Shown here piece after piece: positions 54,065 to 62,236 of a stretch of 64,000 nucleotides of DNA. Numbering within the stretch: the stretch's first letter is position 1; every line of letters begins with the position of its first letter. The position numbers and the translations under genes are program-made. The stretch is taken from NCBI RefSeq assembly GCF_001891125.1, contig NZ_CP015247.1, positions 1,072,501 to 1,136,500 on the forward strand, written 5' to 3'. The notes below the pieces were generated by a model. The model worked only from the letters and a program-made list of their open reading frames with translations, made no database searches and had not been told where the DNA came from. The stretch comes from Leuconostoc suionicum. GTDB taxonomy: Bacteria; Bacillota; Bacilli; Lactobacillales; Lactobacillaceae.

Positions 54065-55053
54065 TTTATCGCCTCGCGCACCTTGTTTGCTTTCTCTGTC
54101 AATTGTTTGAATTGTGCTGGTGTCAATGCTTGTGCCCCATCAACAAAGGCATGTGATGGATCATCATGTATTTCGGTCATCAAACCTTGTGCACCAGCAG
54201 CAATTGCAGCCAAAGCAAGCGGCTCAACAAACTTTGAAACACCGGCAGCATGCGAAGCATCTGCGACAACAGGATAGTGTGTCAATGATTGTAAAACAGG
54301 AATGGCCGATACATCAAGCGTATTACGCGTGTACTTATTATCATAAGTACGAATACCGCGTTCCATCAAAATAATCTGATCATTGCCACCAGCAGCAATG
54401 TATTCAGCAGCATTAAGCAAATCATCAATGGTTGCTGACATCCCACGTTTCAAAACCACTGGTTTGTTCTTCTTCCCCAGAGCCTTAAGCAAAGCGAAGT
54501 TTTGCATATTACGCGTACCAACTTGGAAAATATCTGTGTAAGAATCAACCAAATCAACATCTCGTGTATCCAATATTTCGGTTACCATGTCCATTTTCAA
54601 CGCATCTGCTGCTGCACGATGGGCTTTTAAACCTTCTTCGCCGTTACCTTGAAATGAATATGGTGATGTACGTGGTTTGAAAGCCCCACCGCGCAAGATA
54701 GTTGCGCCCGCCTGCTTAACATCTTCACCCATTTCTTTGACATGTTCTGGAGATTCGATTGAATCAGGGCCGGCCATGAAAACAAAGTTGGCCCCACCAA
54801 TGACACTATATTTAGTTGTAATAATTGTATTCTCTGGATGAAAGTCACGTGATGACTTGATGGCTGAATGATGATTTGTGATTGTCTCAACAATGTATTG
54901 TGAAATACTTTTCAATGCATCTTCGGGTAACTTCTTTACACCAGCTAACGCAACCCTATTATTGTGAACAAACACTGGTTTAATAGGATTTTTAGTATCT
55001 AATTGCGCCGCAATTTTTTCTGCATCTTGACTTGTTTTTGCGATAATAATCAT
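54061..55053 (-). CDS. aroF: DAHP synthase, type I-beta with N-terminal regulatory domain
   Basis: A 330-residue enzyme. Residues 1-70 match the ferredoxin-like regulatory domain of Thermotoga-type DAHP synthase, the site of Tyr/Phe feedback there. The TIM barrel follows with RGGAFKPRTSPYSFQG, QVGTRNMQNF, VLKRGM and ADASHAAG. It condenses PEP and erythrose 4-phosphate. In the loop AGPDSIES, Asp97 stands where the metal-binding Cys (AGPCS) is normally found. ATG 55053 with GAGGAA upstream is preferred over the frame start at 55068. Confidence 0.9.
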   Translation of the reverse strand: MIIIAKTSQDAEKIAAQLDTKNPIKPVFVHNNRVALAGVKKLPEDALKSISQYIVETITNHHSAIKSSRDFHPENTIITTKYSVIGGANFVFMAGPDSIESPEHVKEMGEDVKQAGATILRGGAFKPRTSPYSFQGNGEEGLKAHRAAADALKMDMVTEILDTRDVDLVDSYTDIFQVGTRNMQNFALLKALGKKNKPVVLKRGMSATIDDLLNAAEYIAAGGNDQIILMERGIRTYDNKYTRNTLDVSAIPVLQSLTHYPVVADASHAAGVSKFVEPLALAAIAAGAQGLMTEIHDDPSHAFVDGAQALTPAQFKQLTEKANKVREAIK

Positions 55054-55057
55054 TGTT

Positions 55058-55882
55058 TTATTCCTCAATTGCTTTCTTCATAAGATTTCTGTCGGCCGGC
55101 TTGTCGAACCAATATTCGAAGCTTAATGCTCCTTGATTGACTAACATCGGCAAACCATTTAATGTTACTAATCCACGTTGGTTAGCAGATTTCAATAATG
55201 TAGTTTGTTGATTACGATAAATCATGTCTACCACCAAGGCGTGCTGTGGTAGTAATGCTATTTGTAAATCCGTTAAAAGCGTCCGCAAATCATTCATCCC
55301 AACGGTAGTGGCATTGATAAGCATATCAGCACGCTTTAATGCTTTGGTGAGCATCTGATTATCTGCTAAATCCTCTAGATACCCAATCCCCTCACTAAGA
55401 TAACTAATCTCTGCTTTTCGTTCATGCCAATCTTCATGAACTCTATTAAAAACAATTAATTCTCTCACGCCATACAGTTTTGCAGTGGCAATCACTGACC
55501 TAGCTGCCCCGCCAGTACCCAGAACAATAACTGTTTCTTTGGGTTGGCGAGAATTGATACTTTGCCAGAACCCATCTCCATCTGTATTAGTGCCAATCAG
55601 ACGCCCTTTAACACTTTTGACCGTATTCACTGCATAAAGCCGCTGAGATATTGGCGATAACTCATCCAAATATTGAATGATTTCATTTTTAAACGGTGTT
55701 GAAACATTAAATCCACCTACGTGTAGAGCTTTTAATCCAACGATGGCCTCTTCAAGTTTTTCTGGTAAAATGTCGAAAGCATGATAGTGTGCATCAATAC
55801 CATATTCAGCTATCATCTTGTTTTGCATTTGCGGCGAACGTGAATGCCCGGCCGGATGCGCGATTAATCCATATAAAGTCAT
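55058..55882 (-). CDS. aroE: Shikimate dehydrogenase
   Basis: A 274-residue AroE. GHSRSPQMQNK and NVSTPFKNEI bind shikimate (the Lys in TPFK is catalytic). NTDGDGF and the NADP motif VLGTGGAARSV (about 118-128) follow. It reduces 3-dehydroshikimate to shikimate. Four-nt overlap with tkt. Confidence 0.93.
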   Translation of the reverse strand: MTLYGLIAHPAGHSRSPQMQNKMIAEYGIDAHYHAFDILPEKLEEAIVGLKALHVGGFNVSTPFKNEIIQYLDELSPISQRLYAVNTVKSVKGRLIGTNTDGDGFWQSINSRQPKETVIVLGTGGAARSVIATAKLYGVRELIVFNRVHEDWHERKAEISYLSEGIGYLEDLADNQMLTKALKRADMLINATTVGMNDLRTLLTDLQIALLPQHALVVDMIYRNQQTTLLKSANQRGLVTLNGLPMLVNQGALSFEYWFDKPADRNLMKKAIEE

Positions 55883-57801
55883 TGTAACTCCTGTGTGATT
55901 TTATCGACGATATCTTCAGCATTAAATCCAAATTCGTCAAGAGCTATTTGTGCTGCCGCACTCATACCAAATTCATTAATACCGAATATTACGCCATCAT
56001 TGCCAGCAATTCCTTGCCAACCCAATGTTGTTCCTGCCTCTATTATCACATTTTTCGTTCCCGTTTCGGGAATAATTTGTTGCTTTTTATCATCATCTAA
56101 TGCTAAAAACCGAGATAGATTTGGCATGGAAATGACGTTTGAAGGTAGTGAGAGTAATTCACTCACCTTCTGTGCTATTTGGACTTCGGATCCAGTAGCA
56201 ATCAAGTTAATTTTAGCCTCATCATGATGTCTTATTTGTGCCGCGCCATTTTCAAGTGATTGTTTTGCTTGGTCTGTGTTTCCTTGAACACCAATTTCAC
56301 CACGACTTAAAATTAAGATTGTTGGTCGATCAGTTGACGTCAACGCCTGCTGCCAAGCGCTGGCTATCTCGTCGGCTGTCCCGGGACGCAATACATCAAC
56401 ACCCGGAATCAGGCGGAGCCCCATCAGTTGTTCAATCGGTTGATGTGTTGGTCCATCTTCGCCAACCGTAATACTGTCATGAGTAAAAACATAAATACTC
56501 GGCACATGCTGCAAGGCACTCAAACGAATAGCTGCCTTCATATAATCCGAAAAAGCTAAGAATGTCGCGCCAAATACTTTTGTACCACCATGTAAAGCTA
56601 TACCATTCATTACCGCTCCCATGCCAAACTCACGCACACCAAACGCAATATTTCTACCTGATCGATCATCGGCATTGAACAATGGTGAAGCTACCACTTC
56701 AGCATTAGTAGATGCTACCAAATCAGCTGATCCACCCCATAATTGTGGTAATTGTGTTGCAAAGTCTTGCAACACATATTTAGATATTTTTCGTCCTGCT
56801 TGCACTTTCAAGTCAGTCGGCAACTCGGGGATGGTCACCGTGTTTTTGGTTGAGAATTGCAGATACTCGGTTAATTCGTCATTCAAAGGTTGTTTTTGAT
56901 GCAAAAGTCTATTCGAAATTTTAGCACGCATGTCTTCAAGCAAGTTATTTGGTAATTCAAAATTTTGTATGTCAACATCAAGCGCTGATGAAAGATCTTG
57001 CAGTTGTTGACTATCTAGTGGTGTGCCGTGGGCCTTGTTAGTGCCAGCGAATGGTCCAAAATCACCAATAATTGTTTTCACAGCAATCAACGTGGGCTCG
57101 GGAGATAACTTGGCATTTTCAATTGCATCGTGAATTGCTGCTAAATCATTACCATCTGCCACCTCACGTATATCCCAACCATAACTGGCAAAGCGTGCCA
57201 GATTATTTGATATATCTGACCTTTGCTTTAAACCATCAAGACTGACATCATTATCATCATAAAGAACCACCAACTTACCGAGTTTTTGTTGACCGGCGAG
57301 TGACGCTACTTCATGGCTCACCCCCTCCATTAAATCTCCATCACCAACTAGCGCAAATGTAAAATGGTCAATCACTGAGGGAAATTGGTTATTGAGCTTT
57401 GCTTCAGCCATTGCCATACCAACAGCCATACCTAATCCTTGACCAAGTGGTCCAGTTGTTGCTTCAACACCAGGTGTCACACCAACTTCTGGATGTCCAG
57501 GCATTTTTGAGTGTGGTTGTCGAAATTCTGATAAATCTTGGGCTGACAGGTCAAAGCCAGCCGCATGTAAAGTTGCATACAGTAATGCGGCACCGTGACC
57601 CGCAGACAAAACAAAACGATCACGATTAATCATATTAGGATTTTCGGGATCAACATTAAGTTGATTTGCGTACAACTCATACAAAATTGGTGCAGCACCC
57701 AAGGCAATGCCAGGGTGCCCAGAACCAGCTTTGCTAATCATTTGGTTAGACAGCAACCTCAACGACTGAATTGTTTCTGTTGATAATGATGATGTTTTCA
57801 T
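55879..57801 (-). CDS. tkt: Transketolase
   Basis: A 640-residue thiamine-diphosphate enzyme. GSGHPGIALG and AGHGAALLYATLH open the N-terminal domain; GDGDLMEGVSHE binds ThDP, followed by the pyrimidine domain (GVREFGMGAVMNG, THDSITVGEDGPTHQP). It interconverts sugar phosphates and can make erythrose 4-phosphate, the limiting co-substrate of DAHP synthase. ATG 57801 follows AAGGAG (57813-57808). The longer reading from 57843 is rejected because it runs through terminator T2. First structural gene behind the attenuator. Confidence 0.95.
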   Translation of the reverse strand: MKTSSLSTETIQSLRLLSNQMISKAGSGHPGIALGAAPILYELYANQLNVDPENPNMINRDRFVLSAGHGAALLYATLHAAGFDLSAQDLSEFRQPHSKMPGHPEVGVTPGVEATTGPLGQGLGMAVGMAMAEAKLNNQFPSVIDHFTFALVGDGDLMEGVSHEVASLAGQQKLGKLVVLYDDNDVSLDGLKQRSDISNNLARFASYGWDIREVADGNDLAAIHDAIENAKLSPEPTLIAVKTIIGDFGPFAGTNKAHGTPLDSQQLQDLSSALDVDIQNFELPNNLLEDMRAKISNRLLHQKQPLNDELTEYLQFSTKNTVTIPELPTDLKVQAGRKISKYVLQDFATQLPQLWGGSADLVASTNAEVVASPLFNADDRSGRNIAFGVREFGMGAVMNGIALHGGTKVFGATFLAFSDYMKAAIRLSALQHVPSIYVFTHDSITVGEDGPTHQPIEQLMGLRLIPGVDVLRPGTADEIASAWQQALTSTDRPTILILSRGEIGVQGNTDQAKQSLENGAAQIRHHDEAKINLIATGSEVQIAQKVSELLSLPSNVISMPNLSRFLALDDDKKQQIIPETGTKNVIIEAGTTLGWQGIAGNDGVIFGINEFGMSAAAQIALDEFGFNAEDIVDKITQELQ

Positions 57802-57813
57802 GAGATTCTCCTT

Positions 57814-57855
57814 AAATAAAAATCGTACTAAGTGAGTAAACACCTAGTACGATTT
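57814..57855 (-). terminator. Attenuator terminator T2 directly before tkt
   Basis: AAATCGTACTAGGTG (57855-57841) pairs with CACTTAGTACGATTT (57834-57820): 15 pairs including one G.U, loop of six, then a TTTTTATTT tract. The tkt ribosome site begins at the next base. Confidence 0.9.
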
Positions 57856-57981
57856 AACAGAAAATTACACTCCTGAAAAAATAAAAGCCACTAGGTGTTT
57901 AATATCAACACTTAGTGACTCAACCTTGAAAAACTTCTGGTCGCTAAGTGCGTCGTAACCGACGCACTTATAATGCGACGG
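57820..57981 (-). promoter_or_regulatory. Ribosome-mediated attenuator with seven alternately pairing segments
   Basis: Segments in transcript order: S1 57981-57974, S2 57969-57959, S3 57955-57940, S4 57920-57907, S5 57900-57886, S6 57855-57838, S7 57834-57820. Termination register: S2:S3 (10 perfect pairs, GTTA loop), S4:S5 (T1), S6:S7 (T2). Antitermination register: S1:S2 (CCGTCGCA with TGCGTCGG, one U.U), S3:S4 (GCACTTAGCGAC with GTCACTAAGTGT, 11 of 12), S5:S6 (AAACACCTAGT with ACTAGGTGTTT, 11 of 11). S1 begins three bases after the leader stop codon, so a ribosome that finishes the leader covers S1, while one stalled on the aromatic codons leaves it free. Confidence 0.85.
57876..57920 (-). 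terminator. Attenuator terminator T1 of the aromatic operon
   Basis: AGTCACTAAGTGTT (57920-57907) pairs with AACACCTAGTGGCT (57899-57886), with one G.U and one A.C mismatch, followed by TTTTATTTTTT. Confidence 0.88.
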
Positions 57982-57983
57982 CT

Positions 57984-58037
57984 CTACATAAACCAGAAGT
58001 AGTAATAACTATTATTTTTCAAGACTTTGTTGTTCAT
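57984..58037 (-). CDS. Aromatic leader peptide MNNKVLKNNSYYYFWFM
   Basis: A 17-codon ORF (ATG 58037, TAG 57986-57984) with six consecutive aromatic codons: Tyr TAT, TAC, TAC (58007-57999), Phe TTC (57998-57996), Trp TGG (57995-57993) and Phe TTT (57992-57990). An in-frame ATG at 58049 would add MRKI. The ribosome site is weak (AAGAATGAG region). It lies between a consensus promoter and the terminator cascade before tkt. Its job is to report charging of tRNA-Tyr, tRNA-Phe and tRNA-Trp through ribosome stalling. Inferred from sequence, but the codon run and pairing logic agree closely. Confidence 0.9.
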   Translation of the reverse strand: MNNKVLKNNSYYYFWFM

Positions 58038-58067
58038 AATTTTTCTCATTCTTATTTGATGTAATTA

Positions 58068-58096
58068 ACTATACATCCATTTATTATAAATGTCAA
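58068..58096 (-). promoter_or_regulatory. Sigma-A promoter of the tkt-aro operon
   Basis: TTGACA (58096-58091), spacer of exactly 17, TATAGT (58073-58068) on the - strand. A start site near 58061 would give a leader of about 260 nt before tkt. No convincing terminator lies between trpG and this promoter, so some trp transcripts may also run into the leader. Confidence 0.88.
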
Positions 58097-58182
58097 CAGT
58101 TTATTAAAATAAACTTCATTACATCATTAATTCCTCATGAAAAAAATTTTACTCTTGTATTTAAATTTAATGATTATAGTGT

Positions 58183-58755
58183 TTATTTTACTTTTGCAGT
58201 TAAAGTTATAAATTTTTCAATCATTTTTGATCCTGTCGGTGTTCCAATAGATTCAGGATGAAATTGAAAGCCAAACAGTGGTAAACTTTTATGTTGCATA
58301 GCCATTATCTCATCATCATCTTGTGCAATACCGACTATTTTGAAATCTTTTGGAAAATTTTCTTTATCAAGAATGAGGGAATGATAGCGCATAATCTTGA
58401 CTAATCCTGTGCTCAGTAACGTCGATGTGTCTGCTGCCAACATATCAGACACCTTACCATGACGAATAACAGCTGCCCGTTTCACACTTCCACCAAAAAC
58501 TTCACCAATGGCTTGGTGCCCTAAACAGATGCCCAACATTGGCTTGCTGTTGGCATAATGCCGAATCATGTTTTCCATTTCTCCTGCTTGCTCAGGTTTT
58601 CCTGGACCAGGCGAAAAAATAATCCCGTCAGCTTTATCAGCAGTCTCATAGAGTTTCTGATCATCGTTTCTTAAAACCACTAAATCAGTCTTTGTTCCTA
58701 CAATTTGTGCTAGATTATAAGTAAAAGAATCATAATTATCCACAATTAAAATCAT
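58183..58755 (-). CDS. trpG: Anthranilate synthase component II (glutamine amidotransferase)
   Basis: A 190-residue class I amidotransferase with NYDSFTYNL at the start, nucleophile Cys in MLGICLGHQAIGE, and the His/Glu pair in FQFHPESIGTPTG. It supplies ammonia to TrpE. Overlaps trpE by 4 nt. Last gene of the trp block. Confidence 0.95.
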   Translation of the reverse strand: MILIVDNYDSFTYNLAQIVGTKTDLVVLRNDDQKLYETADKADGIIFSPGPGKPEQAGEMENMIRHYANSKPMLGICLGHQAIGEVFGGSVKRAAVIRHGKVSDMLAADTSTLLSTGLVKIMRYHSLILDKENFPKDFKIVGIAQDDDEIMAMQHKSLPLFGFQFHPESIGTPTGSKMIEKFITLTAKVK

Positions 58756-60116
58756 ACATCCCCTCCAACTCGCAACAAAGCTTTAGCCTTGTTAAGCGTT
58801 TCTTGGTATTCATTTTCTGCAATAGAATCATAGACAATACCAGCACCCGCTTGTACATATCCTTTATTACTTTTAACAACCATCGTTCGAATTGCAATGG
58901 CAAAATCCATCTGATTATCGCGAGATAGATAACCAATTGCACCAGCATAAACACCTCTTTTAACTGGTTCCATTTCGTAAATACGTTGCAGAGCACGGAC
59001 CTTGGGCGCCCCAGAAACAGTTCCAGCTGGTAATGTAGCTTTCAAGGCTTCAATAGCAGGTGTGTTTGCCCTTAACTTTCCACTAACTTCAGAAACCAAA
59101 TGCATAATATAACGGTATTTTTGAACTTCAAGCAAAGTTGTTACCTTGACACTGCCATATTCAGAAACTTTACCAAGATCATTCCGTCCAAGATCGACTA
59201 ACATACGGTGTTCTGCTAGTTCTTTTTCATTTGTTTTCAATTCTTTAGCAATGGCAACGTCTTCTGTTAATGTTTGCCCCCGTTTACGCGTTCCCGCAAT
59301 TGGATTAGTAGTTACTGTCTCTCCTCTTACCGTCACCAGGCTTTCTGGGGATGAACCAATAATTTGATAATCGCCGTAATCCATATAGTACATATATGGC
59401 GAAGGATTTGTCCGACGAAGTTGTCGATAAAAATCAAACGACTTATCTTCAAAATCAAAACTAAAACGTTGCGAGGGAACCATTTGAAACATATCGCCTT
59501 CTTGAATTAATTCCTTCGTATGATTAACAATTTTTTTAAACTGCTCGGGCGTCACATTTGATTTTGGATTTAATTCATGTAGTTTTACCGGAACGAGTTC
59601 ATCAGCCACGGGTAATTTCAACTTATTTTCGATTGCAATAACGACGTGTTCTAAGTTCTGACGTCCCGAATAAACATTATCCACGACAATTTTTATTTTT
59701 TCTTGACGATGGTCGAAAATAACAAAAGTTTCATACAAAAACAAGTGGCTGTCAGGCATATCTAATTCATCTTTAAGTTGGTTCTCTAGTTTTTCGTAGC
59801 AAGCAACCGTATCAAACCCTACATATCCAATGGCACCTCCTTGAAAAGGCAACTCCTCCACGGGCTGTTCTTGCACAACTACTAAATTTTGCAATGCCAG
59901 CAGGGGGTCATTAGTTTTACTAGTCTGACCATCAACAGTCACCAACATACCGTTGGTCTTAAACTCATGGACAGGATCAAGTGCGATAATTGAATACCGT
60001 GACTTTTCACTATCTGTAGGTACTGATTCTAATAAAAAGCTGTGTTCTCCGCGTAACCGAAAATAAGCACTGATTACTGTTAAGGTATCCGCGTCAATTG
60101 TTTTAATTTGTCGCAT
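58752..60116 (-). CDS. trpE: Anthranilate synthase component I
   Basis: A 454-residue chorismate-utilising enzyme. The N-terminal FLLESV motif is part of the tryptophan feedback site. The catalytic domain has NPIAGTRKRG, DLGRNDLGKV, ATLPAGTVSGAPK and GAGIVYDS. It makes anthranilate from chorismate with TrpG. Overlaps trpA by 14 nt. Confidence 0.95.
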   Translation of the reverse strand: MRQIKTIDADTLTVISAYFRLRGEHSFLLESVPTDSEKSRYSIIALDPVHEFKTNGMLVTVDGQTSKTNDPLLALQNLVVVQEQPVEELPFQGGAIGYVGFDTVACYEKLENQLKDELDMPDSHLFLYETFVIFDHRQEKIKIVVDNVYSGRQNLEHVVIAIENKLKLPVADELVPVKLHELNPKSNVTPEQFKKIVNHTKELIQEGDMFQMVPSQRFSFDFEDKSFDFYRQLRRTNPSPYMYYMDYGDYQIIGSSPESLVTVRGETVTTNPIAGTRKRGQTLTEDVAIAKELKTNEKELAEHRMLVDLGRNDLGKVSEYGSVKVTTLLEVQKYRYIMHLVSEVSGKLRANTPAIEALKATLPAGTVSGAPKVRALQRIYEMEPVKRGVYAGAIGYLSRDNQMDFAIAIRTMVVKSNKGYVQAGAGIVYDSIAENEYQETLNKAKALLRVGGDV

Positions 60117-60879
60117 GACGCGCTCCTTTCATGTTTTTAATGAAATCTGTCAAATAAGATGTAGCATCCTCTGGGTGATCTTCAATAATTTTGACAAGTG
60201 CTGAACCAACAATAATCGCATCAGCCGATTCAAATTGTTTTGCTTGATCATATGTCGTGATGCCAAAACCAACCGCAACTGGCAAATCTGTTAGCCGCTT
60301 AATCTTAGTAACAATTTCATCAGCTTCGTTTGACAATTCACTTCTAGATCCTGTTATCCCTAAGGAACTTACTACATATATAAATCCGGAAGCACGTTCA
60401 ACAATTTTCGGCAAACGATTTCCTGATTGTAATGTTACAAGTTGAATAAAATCGCGATCATACTGATGGACAAGTTCCAAAAATTCATCTTGTTCTTCTA
60501 TCGGCATGTCGGGCATAATAACACCCTGAATGTCCAACGACTGCATTTTACTAAGAAACTTTTCGTATCCATATTTAAATACTGGATTTGTATATGTTAG
60601 AAAAACCAAAGGCACATCCGTGTGTTTGCGAACTTCAGCAACTAAATCAAACACATCGTCTGTTGTTGAACCGTTTTCGAGAACCTGTTGATCAGCACCC
60701 ATGATAGTGGGACCGTCAGCACTTGGATCACTAAAAGCAATGCCAATCTCAATAAGATCCGCACCAGCCTCAGCCATATCAACAATATATTTTGTACTCT
60801 TTTCAAAATCCGGATATCCAGCTACCGCGAAACCAATAAAAGCATTTTTATTTTCTAATGCCTGTGAAATTCTAGTCAT
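60103..60879 (-). CDS. trpA: Tryptophan synthase alpha chain
   Basis: A 258-residue TIM-barrel protein with the catalytic Glu in ADLIEIGIAFSDPSADGPTI (canonical PFSDP reads AFSDP here) and the catalytic Asp in GVIMPDMPIEEQ. It cleaves indole-3-glycerol phosphate to indole. It is separated from trpB, its partner, by trpD, trpC and trpF. Confidence 0.93.
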   Translation of the reverse strand: MTRISQALENKNAFIGFAVAGYPDFEKSTKYIVDMAEAGADLIEIGIAFSDPSADGPTIMGADQQVLENGSTTDDVFDLVAEVRKHTDVPLVFLTYTNPVFKYGYEKFLSKMQSLDIQGVIMPDMPIEEQDEFLELVHQYDRDFIQLVTLQSGNRLPKIVERASGFIYVVSSLGITGSRSELSNEADEIVTKIKRLTDLPVAVGFGITTYDQAKQFESADAIIVGSALVKIIEDHPEDATSYLTDFIKNMKGARHATN

Positions 60880-61451
60880 TTATTACTCCTTGCTATGCGA
60901 ACCACTTCGCGCATCTTTTCTAAGTTTTTTATACCGTTACATTCTGTTCCTGAACTAATATCAACAACCTTTGGTTTCAATAAAGAGATTGCCTGTTGTA
61001 AATTATCGGGGGTTAGCCCTCCTGCCAAGAAATCCAATGACTCTAGTGGCTGGAACTTTTTCCAATCAAATGTTTTGCCAGATCCTGCTCCTGCGTCAAT
61101 CATTCGGCGCGTAGCTTGTGTTTTATACTGATGGTCAGGCTTCATCACCTTAATAACTGGTAATCCTGCTTTTTGTATTTTCCTAATTTCCTGTTCAGTC
61201 TCATTACCATGTAATTGAACCATTTGAACAATCTTTCTATACGTCAAAATTTCATTTGCATCTTGATTTAAGAAAACACCAACTAATGGAATCTTTTCAT
61301 CCAATTGCGAACGCATTTTTTGAGCAAGGGCAAGAGACACCGAGCGTCGTTTATTAGGAACCAAAATAATACCAGCTAAATCAGGTCGAACATCATTCAA
61401 GTAATCTACATCTTGTAAACGAAAATTTCCACATAACTTAATTAGCGTCAT
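60876..61451 (-). CDS. trpF: Phosphoribosylanthranilate isomerase
   Basis: A 191-residue TIM barrel with KLCGNFRLQDVDYLNDVRPD at the start, VQLHGNE and the phosphate site FLAGGLTPDN. The catalytic Cys stands in KLCG. Not fused to TrpC. Four-nt overlaps on both sides. Confidence 0.93.
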   Translation of the reverse strand: MTLIKLCGNFRLQDVDYLNDVRPDLAGIILVPNKRRSVSLALAQKMRSQLDEKIPLVGVFLNQDANEILTYRKIVQMVQLHGNETEQEIRKIQKAGLPVIKVMKPDHQYKTQATRRMIDAGAGSGKTFDWKKFQPLESLDFLAGGLTPDNLQQAISLLKPKVVDISSGTECNGIKNLEKMREVVRIARSNK

Positions 61452-62236
61452 TTTTTACCCCTTAACTCTTGTATGATCGCTAATTTATCTGCAGCCTTCA
61501 TAAACGTCTCACCAACTAAAATACCGTCCACGCCAATCTGTTCAAGAATAACAACATCTGAACGATCTTTTATACCAGATTCTGAAATAAATAAAATTTC
61601 TGGTGGAACTAATTGTCGTAAACGTTTGGTGTTATCAAAATCGACCGTGAAGTCCTTTAAATTGCGATTGTTCACACCAATAATTCGTGCATTTACCTTC
61701 ACTGCTCGGAGAACCTCTTCTTCATTGTGCGCTTCCACAATTGCTGACAATCCTAATTCGTTCGCTAAAGATAGGTACTCTTTTAATTGTTCGTCTGTTA
61801 AAATAGCAACAATTAATAAAATGATTTGTGCGCCAGCTACTTTAGCTTCGTAAATCATGTATGGATCAATTGTAAAATCTTTGCGTAATACAGGAGTAGC
61901 AGAATCTGCTGCAACTGTTTTTAAAATATCAAGAGATCCCTTGAAATAACGTTCTTCTGTCAAAACGCTTATCGCATCGACACCTGCCACCTCATAGTCT
62001 TTCGCGATTTGTTGATAATCAAACTCTGATGGAGGTACAATTTGTCCTTTCGATGGGGATGCTTGTTTAATTTCGGCAATAACTGATATTTTCTGTTGAG
62101 CTAGACTCTTTTCGAAAGGAAATTCTCTTGAAACTGTGATGTATGCTGCTTCTTTTTGTAAGTCGTGCAGCGATTTTTGAGCTTGACGCGCCAACATATT
62201 TTGACGTGTTGCTGCTACTAAATTATCTAATATCAT
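61448..62236 (-). CDS. trpC: Indole-3-glycerol phosphate synthase
   Basis: A 262-residue TIM barrel with [49 protein letters not shown] and ISESGI, which hold the catalytic Lys and Glu residues of IGPS. It closes the indole ring. Confidence 0.95.
   Translation of the reverse strand: MILDNLVAATRQNMLARQAQKSLHDLQKEAAYITVSREFPFEKSLAQQKISVIAEIKQASPSKGQIVPPSEFDYQQIAKDYEVAGVDAISVLTEERYFKGSLDILKTVAADSATPVLRKDFTIDPYMIYEAKVAGAQIILLIVAILTDEQLKEYLSLANELGLSAIVEAHNEEEVLRAVKVNARIIGVNNRNLKDFTVDFDNTKRLRQLVPPEILFISESGIKDRSDVVILEQIGVDGILVGETFMKAADKLAIIQELRGKK

Noticed and set aside
57802-57843. Upstream in-frame start for transketolase
   Set aside because: The extra residues would be read from terminator T2, and the ATG at 57801 has an ideal AAGGAG site.
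57814-58100. T-box riboswitch as explanation of the aro leader
   Set aside because: I found no T-box antiterminator consensus (GGTGGNACCGCG-like) and no stem I specifier layout; the leader peptide and alternating stems explain the region better.
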